Shown here in pieces: positions 10,641 to 22,344 of a DNA stretch of 64,000 bases. The position numbers and the translations under genes are program-made. How positions within the stretch are numbered: the stretch's first letter is position 1; each line of letters opens with the position of its first letter. The stretch comes from Carya illinoinensis. Its lineage: Eukaryota; Streptophyta; Magnoliopsida; Fagales; Juglandaceae. The stretch lies in assembly GCF_018687715.1 (NCBI RefSeq), contig NC_056759.1:36047385-36111384 (forward strand), given 5' to 3'. Under the pieces are notes generated by a model. It did no database searches. It was not told where the DNA came from and saw nothing but the letters and a program-made list of their open reading frames with translations.

Positions 10641-11700
10641 ATGATCGGTTAAATAAACAATAAGCACATTTTTTTCAGTATAATCAAAGTGCTTGACAGA
10701 TTTTATATCAAGTGTAAAAGTGCAAGAAAGCTATCAAAAGCTATATATGTGAGGAAATATTGTCTCATTAAATTATAGTTATAAAATTAAGCATAAACAT
10801 GATATTAATCTATTAAAAATCACAACTCGTATTTATGCTTATTAACTATTTTTCCATCTAAAACCAATAATAATGTCATGAAGAATTTAAAATATATTGG
10901 TTTTAAATAGCTAAAACATGCAATATTTCGGCTCAATCACTAAGACTACAGAATGTTCTTGAATACCAAGTATATAAGTAGTGATTTCAAATCCAGAGGT
11001 TAAGCGTACTCTGGTAACTTTATGTAAGGCAGAGTTTGGTTTTTTGAGAGTGATAGTAGAAAAGTTGACAAATAATTCACCGTTACTGCCACTCTACAAA
11101 ATCGTACAAGAGATTTGCACCTTATACGGCTTCTCCTTCAATTCTTTCGAAGTCATTGGATCATTTTCCTCGTTCGAGTAACTGGGACCAATTCAGTATG
11201 CATGGTGCACATATGGTTCCTAAAGATACAATTTTATCCTAATCAACCGACTTTATCTAGAAAGATTACATTTTTTAGGCCAAGAGGTTAATAGCAAGAT
11301 CTTACGTTCGAATTATGGAAATAATTTGTCCCTAATAATAAATCATTCGAAGCTTATAATGTAATTGTTCGAACGAGAATTATATTTGGTCGAACAATAA
11401 TTTGACGTGTTAAGTGAAAAAAGTTTAGCAAGATATTGAATTACCGTTCGAATGGTACGTAATCAATGTTGGATCCTAATTTGTATTCAAACTGTGATCA
11501 TAGTTCCTTTTTTTTGTTTTTAGAATTATATTTATATTAACTAGTAATTTATAAGAAATTTATCAATTAAATAATAGGAATAATATAAATCAATAATTAA
11601 TTCAGAAAATTATTACTAATTCATAATTAAATACTTAATTGACAAAACATGAGATATTGTCCATTCCAAAAAAAAAAAAAATGAAAGATAAAAAAATACT
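10641..11700. other. AT-rich spacer, no gene recognised
   Basis: No coding region I can support; the 66-codon frame at 10981-11181 has no recognisable features. GTTCGAAC-type motifs appear at about 11345-11460, heralding the repeats of element E, so the left end of E may lie here. No CACTA terminus was found. Confidence 0.4.
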
Positions 11701-11902
11701 AAAACCCCAACTCTCTACACACATTCTCGACTGTAGTTATGTGTTCCTCTATCTGTGCCAGTCTAGTACTGATCGTGACCTGAGTCGCAGACATGGCATC
11801 AAACTCTGTATATAAGTCAGAGATGCTAGCATTAATCTCTGTACATAACTATGATATGGCAGTACGAACCTCCATATGCACTGCATCGATCACTGCTGAT
11901 GT

Positions 11903-12942
11903 CTATCCATTGATTGCTGCATGCACTATATCCCTCATCTCCTCACGAGTAGCTATGTGTGATGCCTCGACCTGCGTGGATATCTCACTAGCTAATACTC
12001 CATGATCTCCCGCCTGTGCATCTATGTGAGGATCAACCAGGTCCGGAATAGGTCCACGAAGATGTAGCCTCGAGTGTCCCATGCTGCGTGAGAGTGTGGT
12101 ACTATTGATTGATCCCATCGGCTCCCATTTACGCTCAGTAACATCAGGCATGATCTTGGCATATAGCAAAAATGGGGTGATCAGAATCTCAAATGGTAGT
12201 ATATCTGTTGAACTATATCGGGACTCTGACCGAATCCTATCGAATATATACCCCACCAAGTCGATAAGAATGCCACGAGTGACCTGTATCATAAATTTAG
12301 TCCAATCAAGGCCAATCTCTGTCTTTTGTTGCCGAGGGTCAATATTGTTGGTTATTATCAGATTCATGATCTTGAAGAAAGAAGATAGATTTGCTTGCTT
12401 GATGCTCTTTGTTCCATCATACAAAGAAGCATCTAGACCAACAACCAAATCTCTCACCTCATGATCAGCAAGGGCATCGAGCTCATATGTATAAACTGAT
12501 ACCTCATCCTCAGCTGTCTCTACATTACCTGAAGGATCAGACTCTCTAGGCACCACGATTGGATATGCATCGCGCAGCCTAGGAATACCAAGATATTTAG
12601 TGAGTTCGTCTTCTGAAAATATAACTGCAACTCTTTGGATAGAGATCCTACATGCCCCTTCGTCATTTGGGCTGGCACCACCGAGCTATCTATAGAACTC
12701 AGCAACAATGTCGATATAGGCCACAATCTCCATGCTTCTTCCTGCTGATCTAGAATAGGTCCCCAATCACGATCACTGAAAACTAATGGCAGGGAATGAC
12801 CCTCCCAGACTAAACTCTGGAAGTTAGAAATCTTCACCTGCCACTCTAGTGAAATAGTCCTCTCTCTGCCTGTTTGGATGCTAGTCTCGCTTGGATGGCA
12901 TTGCTTACATATTGGCCTAGATGGAGACATTATCAGCCTCAA
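11903..12942 (-). pseudogene. Putative plant transposon protein (CACTA-associated), broken
   Basis: On the minus strand an open frame from 12556 to 11903 continues upstream through a single TAG, at about 12680, to a recognisable segment (EIVAYIDIVAEFY). It then shifts frame near 12730 into the segment containing RDWGPILDQQEEA. The mix of 'NNIDPRQQKTEIG' and 'PFEILITPFLL' resembles the 'putative plant transposon protein' domain found in many plant repeats. At least one stop and one frameshift make it a pseudogene. A GC-richer stretch (13630-13740) upstream on the minus strand could be its leader. It diverges from the TNP2 pseudogene at 15810, suggesting both belong to one element. Confidence 0.6.
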
Positions 12943-13319
12943 ATTTTAAAAAGAAATCATATATGCAACATTGGTGATAAAAATATAATAAATACACTAT
13001 TCACTAAATTATTACTAATAGCAATTTAATAAAGTCAAGACATTGTGAACAACAAAATTTTATAAAAATAATATCACATTATTTAATATTAATTAAATTA
13101 AATTAAATTAATAGTAATTTAATATTTAATAAATGTCTAAATCAATTTAATTATAATATAATGTGCATTCTCATGTATATTGATAGAACTACAAAATATT
13201 ATAAAAATAAACTAGAGTCTTAGTATTAATTAGAAATTAATATCTAGTCATTTTGTTTTTAGATAAGAATATCTAGTCATTTAATATAAACCTAAATTGG
13301 TTTATCCCGTTTGAACTCT

Positions 13320-14950
13320 TACAACAGCGTTCGAACAGTTATCTTGGCTAATACCGTTTGCACTCCAATCACTCGCGTTCAAACGGTATGCTAATCAAAC
13401 GGTATGCAAATCGAACTCAACAATGGCTGAGTCAACTCAGCCATGAAAACGATTCCATGGGTTTTCCAACAAAATACAACCCTATAATCATAAATAAACA
13501 TCCCACAATGAATTTAAGCAAACCTACGGTGAGGATTGATGGACAAATGCTTCTATCCTAATTCAAACAAATAACCCAACAAAACTTAAATATAAACGGT
13601 AAAATAACTAGAAAAAGAATGTACCGGTACTTAGAGGAAGAGGCTTCGATGGGGGTGTGGTTACGCCGGTGACGCGTTCGATGGTGAAAACTGTTTGGAG
13701 AGCTATGGGGGCAGTGCGGTGGTGCTCCAAAAACTGACCCGTCCTCGATAACTTACATATAGTTCCGTTCAAACGGTGTATAGTTTCAAATAATATAATA
13801 CATATAGTAATTAGTATATATTCTGAGATATATTAACATCTATACAATACTATATCTTATTTAATATATTATCATATATCATAATTATTTATTATATAGC
13901 AAATATTGCATGTGAGATATATTATAGTCTAATATAATTAAATTAATACTATAATACTTAATAATTAAATTAATACTATAATTCTTAATACTTAATACTA
14001 CTTATATGATATATATAGTTAATACTATATATTCCATTATACTATAATACTTAATACTATAATGCTTAATACTTAATATCATACACTTATACTTAATACT
14101 ACTTTCCTTATAATCTAATATAGATGACACTATATATGATACTATATGTTACTATAGTCTAATTAGATGAGACTATATAAGTTACTTATAGTCTAATGTA
14201 TATGATACTATTTTGTGATTTACTTTAAAAAATTCTATACTATTGTGATTTACTTTAAAAAATATGTATATATATATTATACTATATGTCTATAATAATT
14301 AAAAAAATATAGATGACATTATATATTAAACTATAATCTTAATTAATGTGTAATGTAAAAAAAAAAAAATTACATAACCATTCGAATGTTTGTAGCGTGT
14401 TTGGCTCCTCCTAAAAGTTGTGAAGCGGGAAAGTTTGGCGCTGAAATTATTTCACATTCTAATGGTTATTATTAACCGTTCGAACTTGAATTGTTCTGAT
14501 ACAATTGTAGAACCCCCAAACTTTCCACACTCATTCGAGCCTTCTCCATTCAACTCAGCCCCTCTCTCCTTAATCTAGTCTCTCTCCCCTTCAATCTAGC
14601 ATCATTCTCCCTCAATCCATATCCTAAATTCTTCATTCTTCATTTTACTCAATCATTATTCTCCCACTAATTTTCTTTGTTCATTGATTTTTGGTGGAGA
14701 TTGTGGTCATTAATTTTTCATTTCATCTCCTTCAACCCAGGTATGTTCTTCAACCCACTAATTTTCTTTGTTCATTCATTTTTGGTGGAGAATGTGCAAT
14801 GTTTTATTGTGTTTGTGGTTCAGATTGTTGTTTGTTCTTGAATATTGTTCTCTATTCTTGAAGACATCTAGAATCTGGGATAAATCTATTCGAACGAGTA
14901 TTTGATACCGTTCGAACATGACTGGTACGTTCGAACATTAGTAGGTAGCG
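13320..14950. repeat. Region with repeated GTTCGAACGG-type motifs between divergent transposon genes
   Basis: Variants of the palindrome-like GTTCGAAC(GG) occur around 13310-13410, 13765-13780, 14380-14395, 14480-14490 and 14888-14935, with more at 11345-11460. They cluster between the start regions of the minus-strand pseudogene and the plus-strand TNP2 pseudogene. Subterminal or promoter repeats of CACTA elements bind the element's own DNA-binding protein, so such a role is possible but inferred. The rest of the interval is AT-rich 'cttaatact' simple sequence. Confidence 0.5.
14505..14745 (+). promoter_or_regulatory. Leader-like CT-rich region with splice donor, upstream of TNP2
   Basis: A pyrimidine-rich stretch with repeated 'ctccctcaat' ends in CCCAG|GTATG at about 14741, a good plant splice donor. 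It lies upstream of the TNP2 start at 15810. I read it as a 5' leader exon followed by an intron. No start codon or experimental support. Confidence 0.35.
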
Positions 14951-14979
14951 TATTTCCCATTGCTTTTTCAGCTCCTTTA

Positions 14980-15290
14980 TATTTAATTTAAAATACTTAA
15001 TATTTAAATTAAAACAAACATACTTAAGACTTAATAATACTTAAATACTTAATATTCAAATTAATATTACTTAAATTTATATTAAAATACTTAATATTTA
15101 AATTAAAATACACATACTTAAGACTTAATGATACACATACTTAATATTTAAATGAAAATACAAATAGTTAAGACTTAATAATACTTAAATGCTTAACTAT
15201 TTAACTAAATAATACTTAAATTTACATTAACATATTTATAGTACTTAAATATTTAAGTAAATTAAAATACTTCCTAATACTTAATAATTT
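14980..15290. repeat. AT-rich degenerate repeat
   Basis: Irregular copies of 'atacttaatatttaaatt' with 'acttaagacttaat' blocks recur at intervals of roughly 40-60 bases. It lies in the presumed TNP2 leader intron and contains no coding sequence. Confidence 0.6.
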
Positions 15291-15809
15291 TGTTTTTGCT
15301 GTATTGTTATATTACTCATATGTTGTTGTTTGATATATGTTAGCATATTTTGCATTGTTGTTTCATCAAAATAAACCTTAGATCCGTTCGAGAGTTATCA
15401 ATCTGGATGAAAAATTGATTAATAACTCTTGAATTTTTCAGATTGGACAGTTTGGGATTGTAAGATAATTCTCAGAAACTATCGAACTGAATCTATTAGA
15501 ATCCAACATTATGATTTTGGTAAAGTCATCTCTTGTTCTCCGGATATGCAGTTTCAGTGATGGTACATGGACGTGTTATGCGTCAGTGCACACGACTAAA
15601 TGAGCATATTTGGGGAACTATGGAAAGATGCTGCCAAAATTTTGTTGGAAATGACAGATAATAGTTTCTAGGTTGGCGACTATGATCTTACAATCCTGAA
15701 TAGGATAGGGCCAATTGCTCGGTGAAATGTGGCATACTGCACACGTGATACATGATTGTCATGCTAGTTTGTTGATGCACATGTGACTGTTTGTAATAAG
15801 ATGGTCGAT

Positions 15810-18287
15810 ATGGATAAGAGTTGGATGTGAGTTAGTGAACGACTGGGTCAGAATTACAATATATATGCTAAAGGTGTTAAGAAATTCTTGGAGTTTGCAT
15901 TAGGTACATGTGATAGTGATAGGCATATTAAATGCCCAGGCCAGGAATGCATTCTCATAAGATAGGCTTTGTGAGAAAGAATCTGTTTGTCAAAGGTATT
16001 GACAAGGGTTATACTGATTGGGTCTTACATGGAAAACCATATCCAATGTCTTTCGAGGCTTCACATGAAGAAGAAGGCATTGATGAAGATGTATAGCCAG
16101 AGATTGTTGGAGATGAATACAATGAGGATATGGAGCAAATGTTGGGTGACATTAGTGCGGGAATGTTTGTGGATAATAGTGACACACAGACACATCAAGT
16201 TCAAATGATGCGGGCCATAACACTTTCTCACGCTTATAGAATGATTCACACCATGAGCTATACCCAGGATGTCAAAGACACAATAAGTTGTCATTTTTCA
16301 TAAGACTACTTCACATTAAATCAATGTGCCGATTATCTATTAAGACTGTCAATATATATGTTGCCTTAGCTGTTTAAAGAGTTTACCTCGTATAAAAAGT
16401 TGTAATGAGGACTCGAGCTTGATTAAAACATAATACATGCACGTAAGAATGACTGCATATTATTTTGGCGATAGAATGAGCAGTTAATCGAGTGTCCCAT
16501 ATGCCACGAATCAAGATGACATCTAAGAAGCAGAATGTGCCACAAAAGGTCGTACACCACTTTCCATTAATACCTAGATTACAACGATTATTTATGTCAC
16601 ACGCAGTGGCTATAGACATTACATGAAACTCATCATCTAGAGTCATGAACGAGGATGTTTTCTCACAACGTGCTGACTCTCAGATGTGGAAGGAATTTGA
16701 TTAGGAACACCCATGGTTTGCTGAAGAACAGCATAATATGCGACTTGGGTTGGCAACACGAGTACTAGTCATAATACTTGGCCGGTAGTACTTATGCCGT
16801 ATAATCTACTGCTGTGGAAGTGTATGAAAGATTCATATTTCATGATGAGTTTGCTCTTTCCATGTCCAAGATCCTCAGGAAACGATATAGACATACACTT
16901 ATAACCATTGATTGCAGAATTAAAAGATTTGTGGGAGAATGGGGTTGTCACATTTGATTAATCAACAAACTAGTCATTCAAGATACATGCTGTCGTGTTA
17001 TAGGTAATAAATGATTTCCCCACTTATAAAAACTTGATAGGTTGGAGTACTAAGGGAAAAAGGACATTTCAACTTGTAACAAACATACAAATTCTGAATG
17101 GCTTATATATGGGAGGAAATTATGTTTCATGGGTCTAGGAGTGTAAAAATAAACCAAAAAATCGGCCCAGACCGGACCGGTTGGTTTCGTCTGGTTTTCA
17201 ATCGGTTCGGTCCAGAATCAGTTCTTTCATTTTAAAAACTGATCAAATCCGGTCTAGAATCGGTTTTACGTTTTCCAATACCAGACCGGACCGGTTCACA
17301 TATTATATATATTTTATTAATTTTTAATATTATATATAATATATTTTATATATAATATATATGATTATGTATGACATAATATATTATTATTTATAACATA
17401 ACATTTTATACTTAAACATAAATATTTATTTGATCATATGTTTTGAATATAAATATATATATTAAATACATTTTATTGCCTAATAAATTCTCAATATATT
17501 TCTTCCGATAAATATATTAGTTATACCAATATACTTAATATATTAAAATTGAAAAACTGGACTGAACCGGACCGAAACCGATAAAACCGAATGTACCAAT
17601 TTATGGGGGTAATCGGTGCATAATTAGTTTTTGAAAATATAAAATCAGAACATACAGGTTGAAACCTAAATTTTGTCCAAAACTGAACCGAACCGGACTG
17701 ATTACACCCCTACATAGGTCATTGTCAATTTTTAACTAGTGACCATTGATGACCTAGAAATTCTAGAATGTTTGATGGCACTATTAAATGGGGCCACCCT
17801 CCACCATATTTGTCTGGCGAAGATGTAATTGAACAATTTATAGATGTCAGTTGCAATGAATTTGTTAAAAAACAATGAAAGAGAAAACGAATTACGAATG
17901 AGTTGAATTGGACAAAGAATAGTATATTTTTTGATCTCCCATACTGGTCGAAGTTTGAATTGTGGCATAGTTTCGATGTTATGCATGTTGCAAAAATATC
18001 TACTAATCCATGTCGGGAACATTGATGTCAATTGAATGAAAAATGAAGGATACATTAAACTTAAGGAAGGATCTAAGCGGTTGGGAATAAGACCGGAAAT
18101 GCACTTACAGCAAAATGGTTCATCTGTCTACTTGCCGATTGGGTGGTATACATTGTCAGGGAACAAAAGGGCTACATTTTATGAGTGGCTAATGAAGATT
18201 AAATTACCGGATGGTTATGCCTTGAACCTAACAAGGCGTGTGTGAACCAATTACTGGAAAATAACTGGATTAAAAAGTCATGATTGT
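15810..18287 (+). pseudogene. CACTA (En/Spm) TNP2-type transposase, first copy, broken
   Basis: The ATG at 15810 starts MDKSWM, the usual N-terminus of TNP2-like transposases, but codon 7 is already TGA. Later recognisable parts are GIDKGYTDWVLHGKPYP (about 15990-16050), PRLQRLFMSHA (about 16570-16610), MFDGTIKWGHPPPYLSGED (about 17770-17825) and KLPDGYALNLTRRV (about 18200-18245). There are many stops and shifts. The reading ends after a KSHDC-like motif where an LTR-like segment begins at 18288, so the C-terminal half is missing. A 577-bp MITE interrupts it at 17136-17712. The encoded enzyme would have cut CACTA ends; this copy is dead. Confidence 0.8.
17136..17712. mobile_element. hAT-type MITE (577 bp) inside the TNP2 pseudogene
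   Basis: The element starts TAGGAGTGTAA and ends with the inverse of TAGGGGTGTAA, an 11-bp terminal inverted repeat with one mismatch. It is flanked by CATGGGTC (17128-17135) and CATAGGTC (17713-17720), an 8-bp target duplication with one change, as expected for hAT. Subterminal 'ccggaccgg' blocks are present at both ends and the middle is very AT-rich. It encodes nothing. Removing it restores the alignment of the transposase reading. Confidence 0.85.
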
Positions 18288-21200
18288 TGTAACTACCCGC
18301 TAGAAATTCAAGGGTGAATTTCTATAGACTTCAGAAACCTTATAAAAATCTCGTAAGTTTTTACGAATAGACTATTCGCATAAGTTTTAGCATGTTAGCA
18401 TAATCAGTATTATCACTCACTATGCTGTCAAAAGTGTGATTTTATTTATTTGAAATAGTTAGAAGTGTCTGAATGCGTTATGGTCTATTCCATTAGACTC
18501 AGTTGATTATTTAGAATTTTATGGTGCAATAATCCCATTTTCAATTTTCGGAAGATACACTAGTTTAAAAATGCATTTTTGTTTCTTTGAGGCACTTCGG
18601 GGTGGAAATTCAATAAACGAATTGCACAGTAGGTTTGTACAAATATCTAATATTTTTTCAATGTAAAGTTTATTTTTCACATTCTCAGAGTGAATAGTAA
18701 TCTCAATAGTAGCATCTAGTGTTGTGTTTTCAAAATCACAGTGTGAAATGTTCAAATTAGGTTAGACAAGTTTTATTTGAACACTTGACAAGATCTTGGC
18801 CACACTTGATAAATAGTATTAGACACTTGGCACCATGAGGAACCATTAGATGGATTTGTGAAAGAACAAGGTGTGAGATCATGCATTTCATCTGATCAAC
18901 CAAATTTTTCCAAACCAAAGTAAGTTTCAACCTTAGTAAAACCATAAATGGTTGGAATTCAATTAAAATCCCAAAAGTTTGGTTAAAACCGAAACCCTAA
19001 ACGATTTTTCCAAACCCTAAAGTTGGCCTCCCAAATATGATTTCTAGTATTATGTTTAATCACTTGATTAAATCACTTTCACATACTATTAATTCATCAA
19101 ATCCTTGTTATGAAATCATTATCCAAATTTTTAAACCTTGAAAATTTGATTGGGTTAAGAAAAATTAGATTTGGGCTTAATAGCATCCCAAACCCTAAAT
19201 TGAAGCCCACTTTGTTGAGACCCACCAAGGCCCACGAATTTAGTCACCTTGGCAAAGCTTTTTGAAAAAGTTTCCTCCCTCACATGGTAGGCAATCCATT
19301 GCCCTTGGCTGCACCAAATACTGCCTTGATGTGAAGGAGAAATTTACCTCATCACCCTCCATACCTCACAACTGCAGGAGGCAGTCCTTGCTCCTCACTA
19401 TTCTCCACTTTATGTGACATAGCCACCTCCAATCAAGAGTCATTCAAGCCCATAACGTCCCCCTCTAGAGGTCTAAAGTCATGGAAGACACATCTCACTC
19501 TTTTTTTATCACTTTTCACCCCATCTTAGAGAGAAGCCCAAAAGAGATCTCTTGGGGAGATTTTTGGGTCTCTTTGTGTGGCCATTTTCGACCCTTTGTA
19601 AGTATTTTCTCACTATGAATCCTTCATAAAAGTTGTTCATAGTTGTGTTTAGTTTTCGTGGATATCTTATTCATCTCACTCCATGGTTATTAGATTGGTA
19701 AAAAGTATTTTTAACATTAGAAATGTCATTCTGGGTGTGAAACAAGAGAGTATGTTATGTTTTGAAATTTTTGACCAAGTTAATGAATATATCTTGGTCC
19801 AAAAATTTTATGTAGTGGTGTTAGCCTGTGTTTATTAATGTTCATTGAGGTTATATTGCATAACTAAAGTTTTTGATGATAGATTTCCATAGATCTAAAA
19901 ACTTGAAAACTGTAAGTGAAAAAACAGTATTTGTTTTGAGAAAATTTGAATATTTCGTGATTTAATCTTACTCCAAAGGTTTTGATATTTTTATGTGATG
20001 ATCCTCAGCCTCTTATATACATATTAGAATGTTATTGTGAAGAAATTTAGCAAATATATGATTTTTCTATGCAAGAAAATTTTGGTTAGGCCTAAGATTT
20101 GATATTTTTGGGTTAGATCCATGTTTTATTAGTTTTTAGCCATGTGACTTTAACTTTGATGGTTGAATATTCTTTAGAACACATTCTAAACAATGTGATG
20201 TTTTAGTTTGAAAATCTTATCTTTTTAAGCCATGGATCGAGAAATTTATCAAAGTTAGTTAAGAATTTTTTTTTGTTTTTTGTTTTTGGACTAAGTGTAA
20301 AACCAAAAACTCCAAGTGTTGTTTTGTGATTTTTGGTAACTTTTGTTTGATGATTTAAAGCATCATTGATCTTAGAATGATGTTATGAATATATTAGAAA
20401 TAAAATTTGATATTTTTTGAATTCTTTGAGATGTTTTGATTAAGGTCAAAACTTGTGATTCAAGGGTTTGCTTTGTTGTTAAAAATTTTGGGTCTTTTAC
20501 AAAAACGTTTGGTGTTGATGATTAGCTTTTTCTTAATGAATGTTTTAAGTATTATTTTAAACTTAGGATAGGAAGATATTTGTTACAAAATTTTGGTTTA
20601 ATCTCGAGTTTTGAAGTTGGAAGAAATTGCAATAAAAATCAAACATATGAATGTTTCAACCATAGTGAGTTTATCATAGTTTTAAATTGTTTTAAATTTT
20701 TCTAAGTTGATATTTGAGTTTAGGATAACATTTACATGAAGAATATAAATTTTGATAATTGTTGGAGTTAGGATGTGAAATCCTTATATTAAGGGTAAAA
20801 TGGTCATTTGTTTACATATAGAGAGTAAAATGGTATTTTATCATAATTTGTCTCTTTTATACGTTTCTAATTGTTAGTAATTAAATTTATAATTTTTAGA
20901 ATACCCTCTTACAGTTCCTTAAGTTTCACACTTTATTCTTGTAGAGCGTTACAATCGAGATAAGTTAGCTCTTAACTTACTATTAGTTTACTGTGTTTGT
21001 GTGATGGGTAAGGGAACTATAGTTTATATTTGTATGTTGTCCTATATGTCATATCATGCCATGTCATTACATGTTTATTTGTTATACGAATTATTTTTTC
21101 ACCAAATACTTATCTGTTACACAATATATTCTATCACATATTGCTATCTGTTGTAAGTATGTCACATTATGTTTGCCATCTATTGCATGTATTTTATGTC

Positions 21201-22340
21201 ACGTAATATTCACTGTTACATGTTACAAAATTTTGTTTGTACATATTATGCCATGTTACAAAATATTGTCTATTACATGTATGCCATGTTATGAAATGTT
21301 TTCTATTATGTTTATATCTCAAAGTACATCATGTCTATCGTCTTACGTTCATGTCATGCCCCATCTCGGATATAGTTTCTGTATCTCGAGAACAACCATG
21401 TTAAGTTATTTATATCAATCATGACCCTAAGTGCTAGTATGAGGTAATATCCTATTGGAACTCCTTTGTTCATGCTGGAGTGTCTAAATAGGTGTGAAAT
21501 TTCTAAGTTGATGAAGTACAGTCAATAAGTTGCGAATGAAGCCTAACTAATTAGTCATTGGATCGCGTCAACAAACACCGATGGAACAATATTTTACTTT
21601 ACGTGTGTCCACAGCAATTGTGACACAAACAATTCATAGGGCCACAACAACTGTGGAGTATACACTATGTGAGACACATCAATTGTGACACGTAGAATAA
21701 ATAAGGCTACAATAACTATGGAATATGTATTAATGCACTCATAGTTGGTGTAGATGCCTGTGTTGTGATGCAGTAATCGGTAGGAACACATGGCTCTAGG
21801 GGACCTAAGTAGCACCCTATTGACTTTAATTGTGCATTTATGCCTTTACTGCCATGCATGCATTATTAATTTATGTGTGAATTTTTTGTTAACTTGTTGA
21901 GATTTGTAATCAAATCTCACCGTAGTAGTCCCAACTACCATTCTCTTGAATGGTAGGTGATGTGTCAGGATCAAAGCAGGGAGCGGACACTAGCAGACTG
22001 GAGAAGATTGACTAGACACTGCAGACGCGATGTAGAGCTTACAGCTTCTATAGTTAGCCTTGTTACGTAAGTTACTTGATGAACTGGCTCAATAGTATAT
22101 TTTGATAATGTAAATATGGAGTCTGGTCTCCCCTATTTTGAGATTGCAGTCTTTTGAGACTCATACTATAATCGTGGACATTTATTTTGTTAAGTATGTA
22201 TGGATTACGCTTTGAGATATTATAAGTTTGTTGTATAGTATTGCTAAAAAAAAGTTATCCGCTGCAAATATTGCATAATGCTAGATGCATGTTAGGATCA
22301 TTGCATCTTATAGGTTATGAACATGGGCAGGTAACCTTGT
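18288..22340 (+). repeat. Long LTR-like segment (probable solo LTR), right boundary uncertain
   Basis: It begins TGTAACTACCCGCTAG, a start seen in Tekay/Del-like plant LTRs, directly after the broken transposase. Near 19440-19600 there is a leader-like CT-rich segment. Near 21900-22080 the sequence 'gttgagatttgtaatcaaatctcac' and what follows resemble the 3' third of such LTRs. No gag or pol reading is present. I found no matching 5-bp target duplication (left flank ATTGT), and the right end could be anywhere from 22230 to 22345. It may therefore be a solo LTR plus a rearrangement rather than a clean insertion. Confidence 0.5.
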
Positions 22341-22344
22341 CATT

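Noticed and set aside
21056..21424. 122-codon plus-strand frame in the LTR-like segment
   Set aside because: It arises from imperfect 'catgttacaaaatattg' simple repeats and looks like nothing known.
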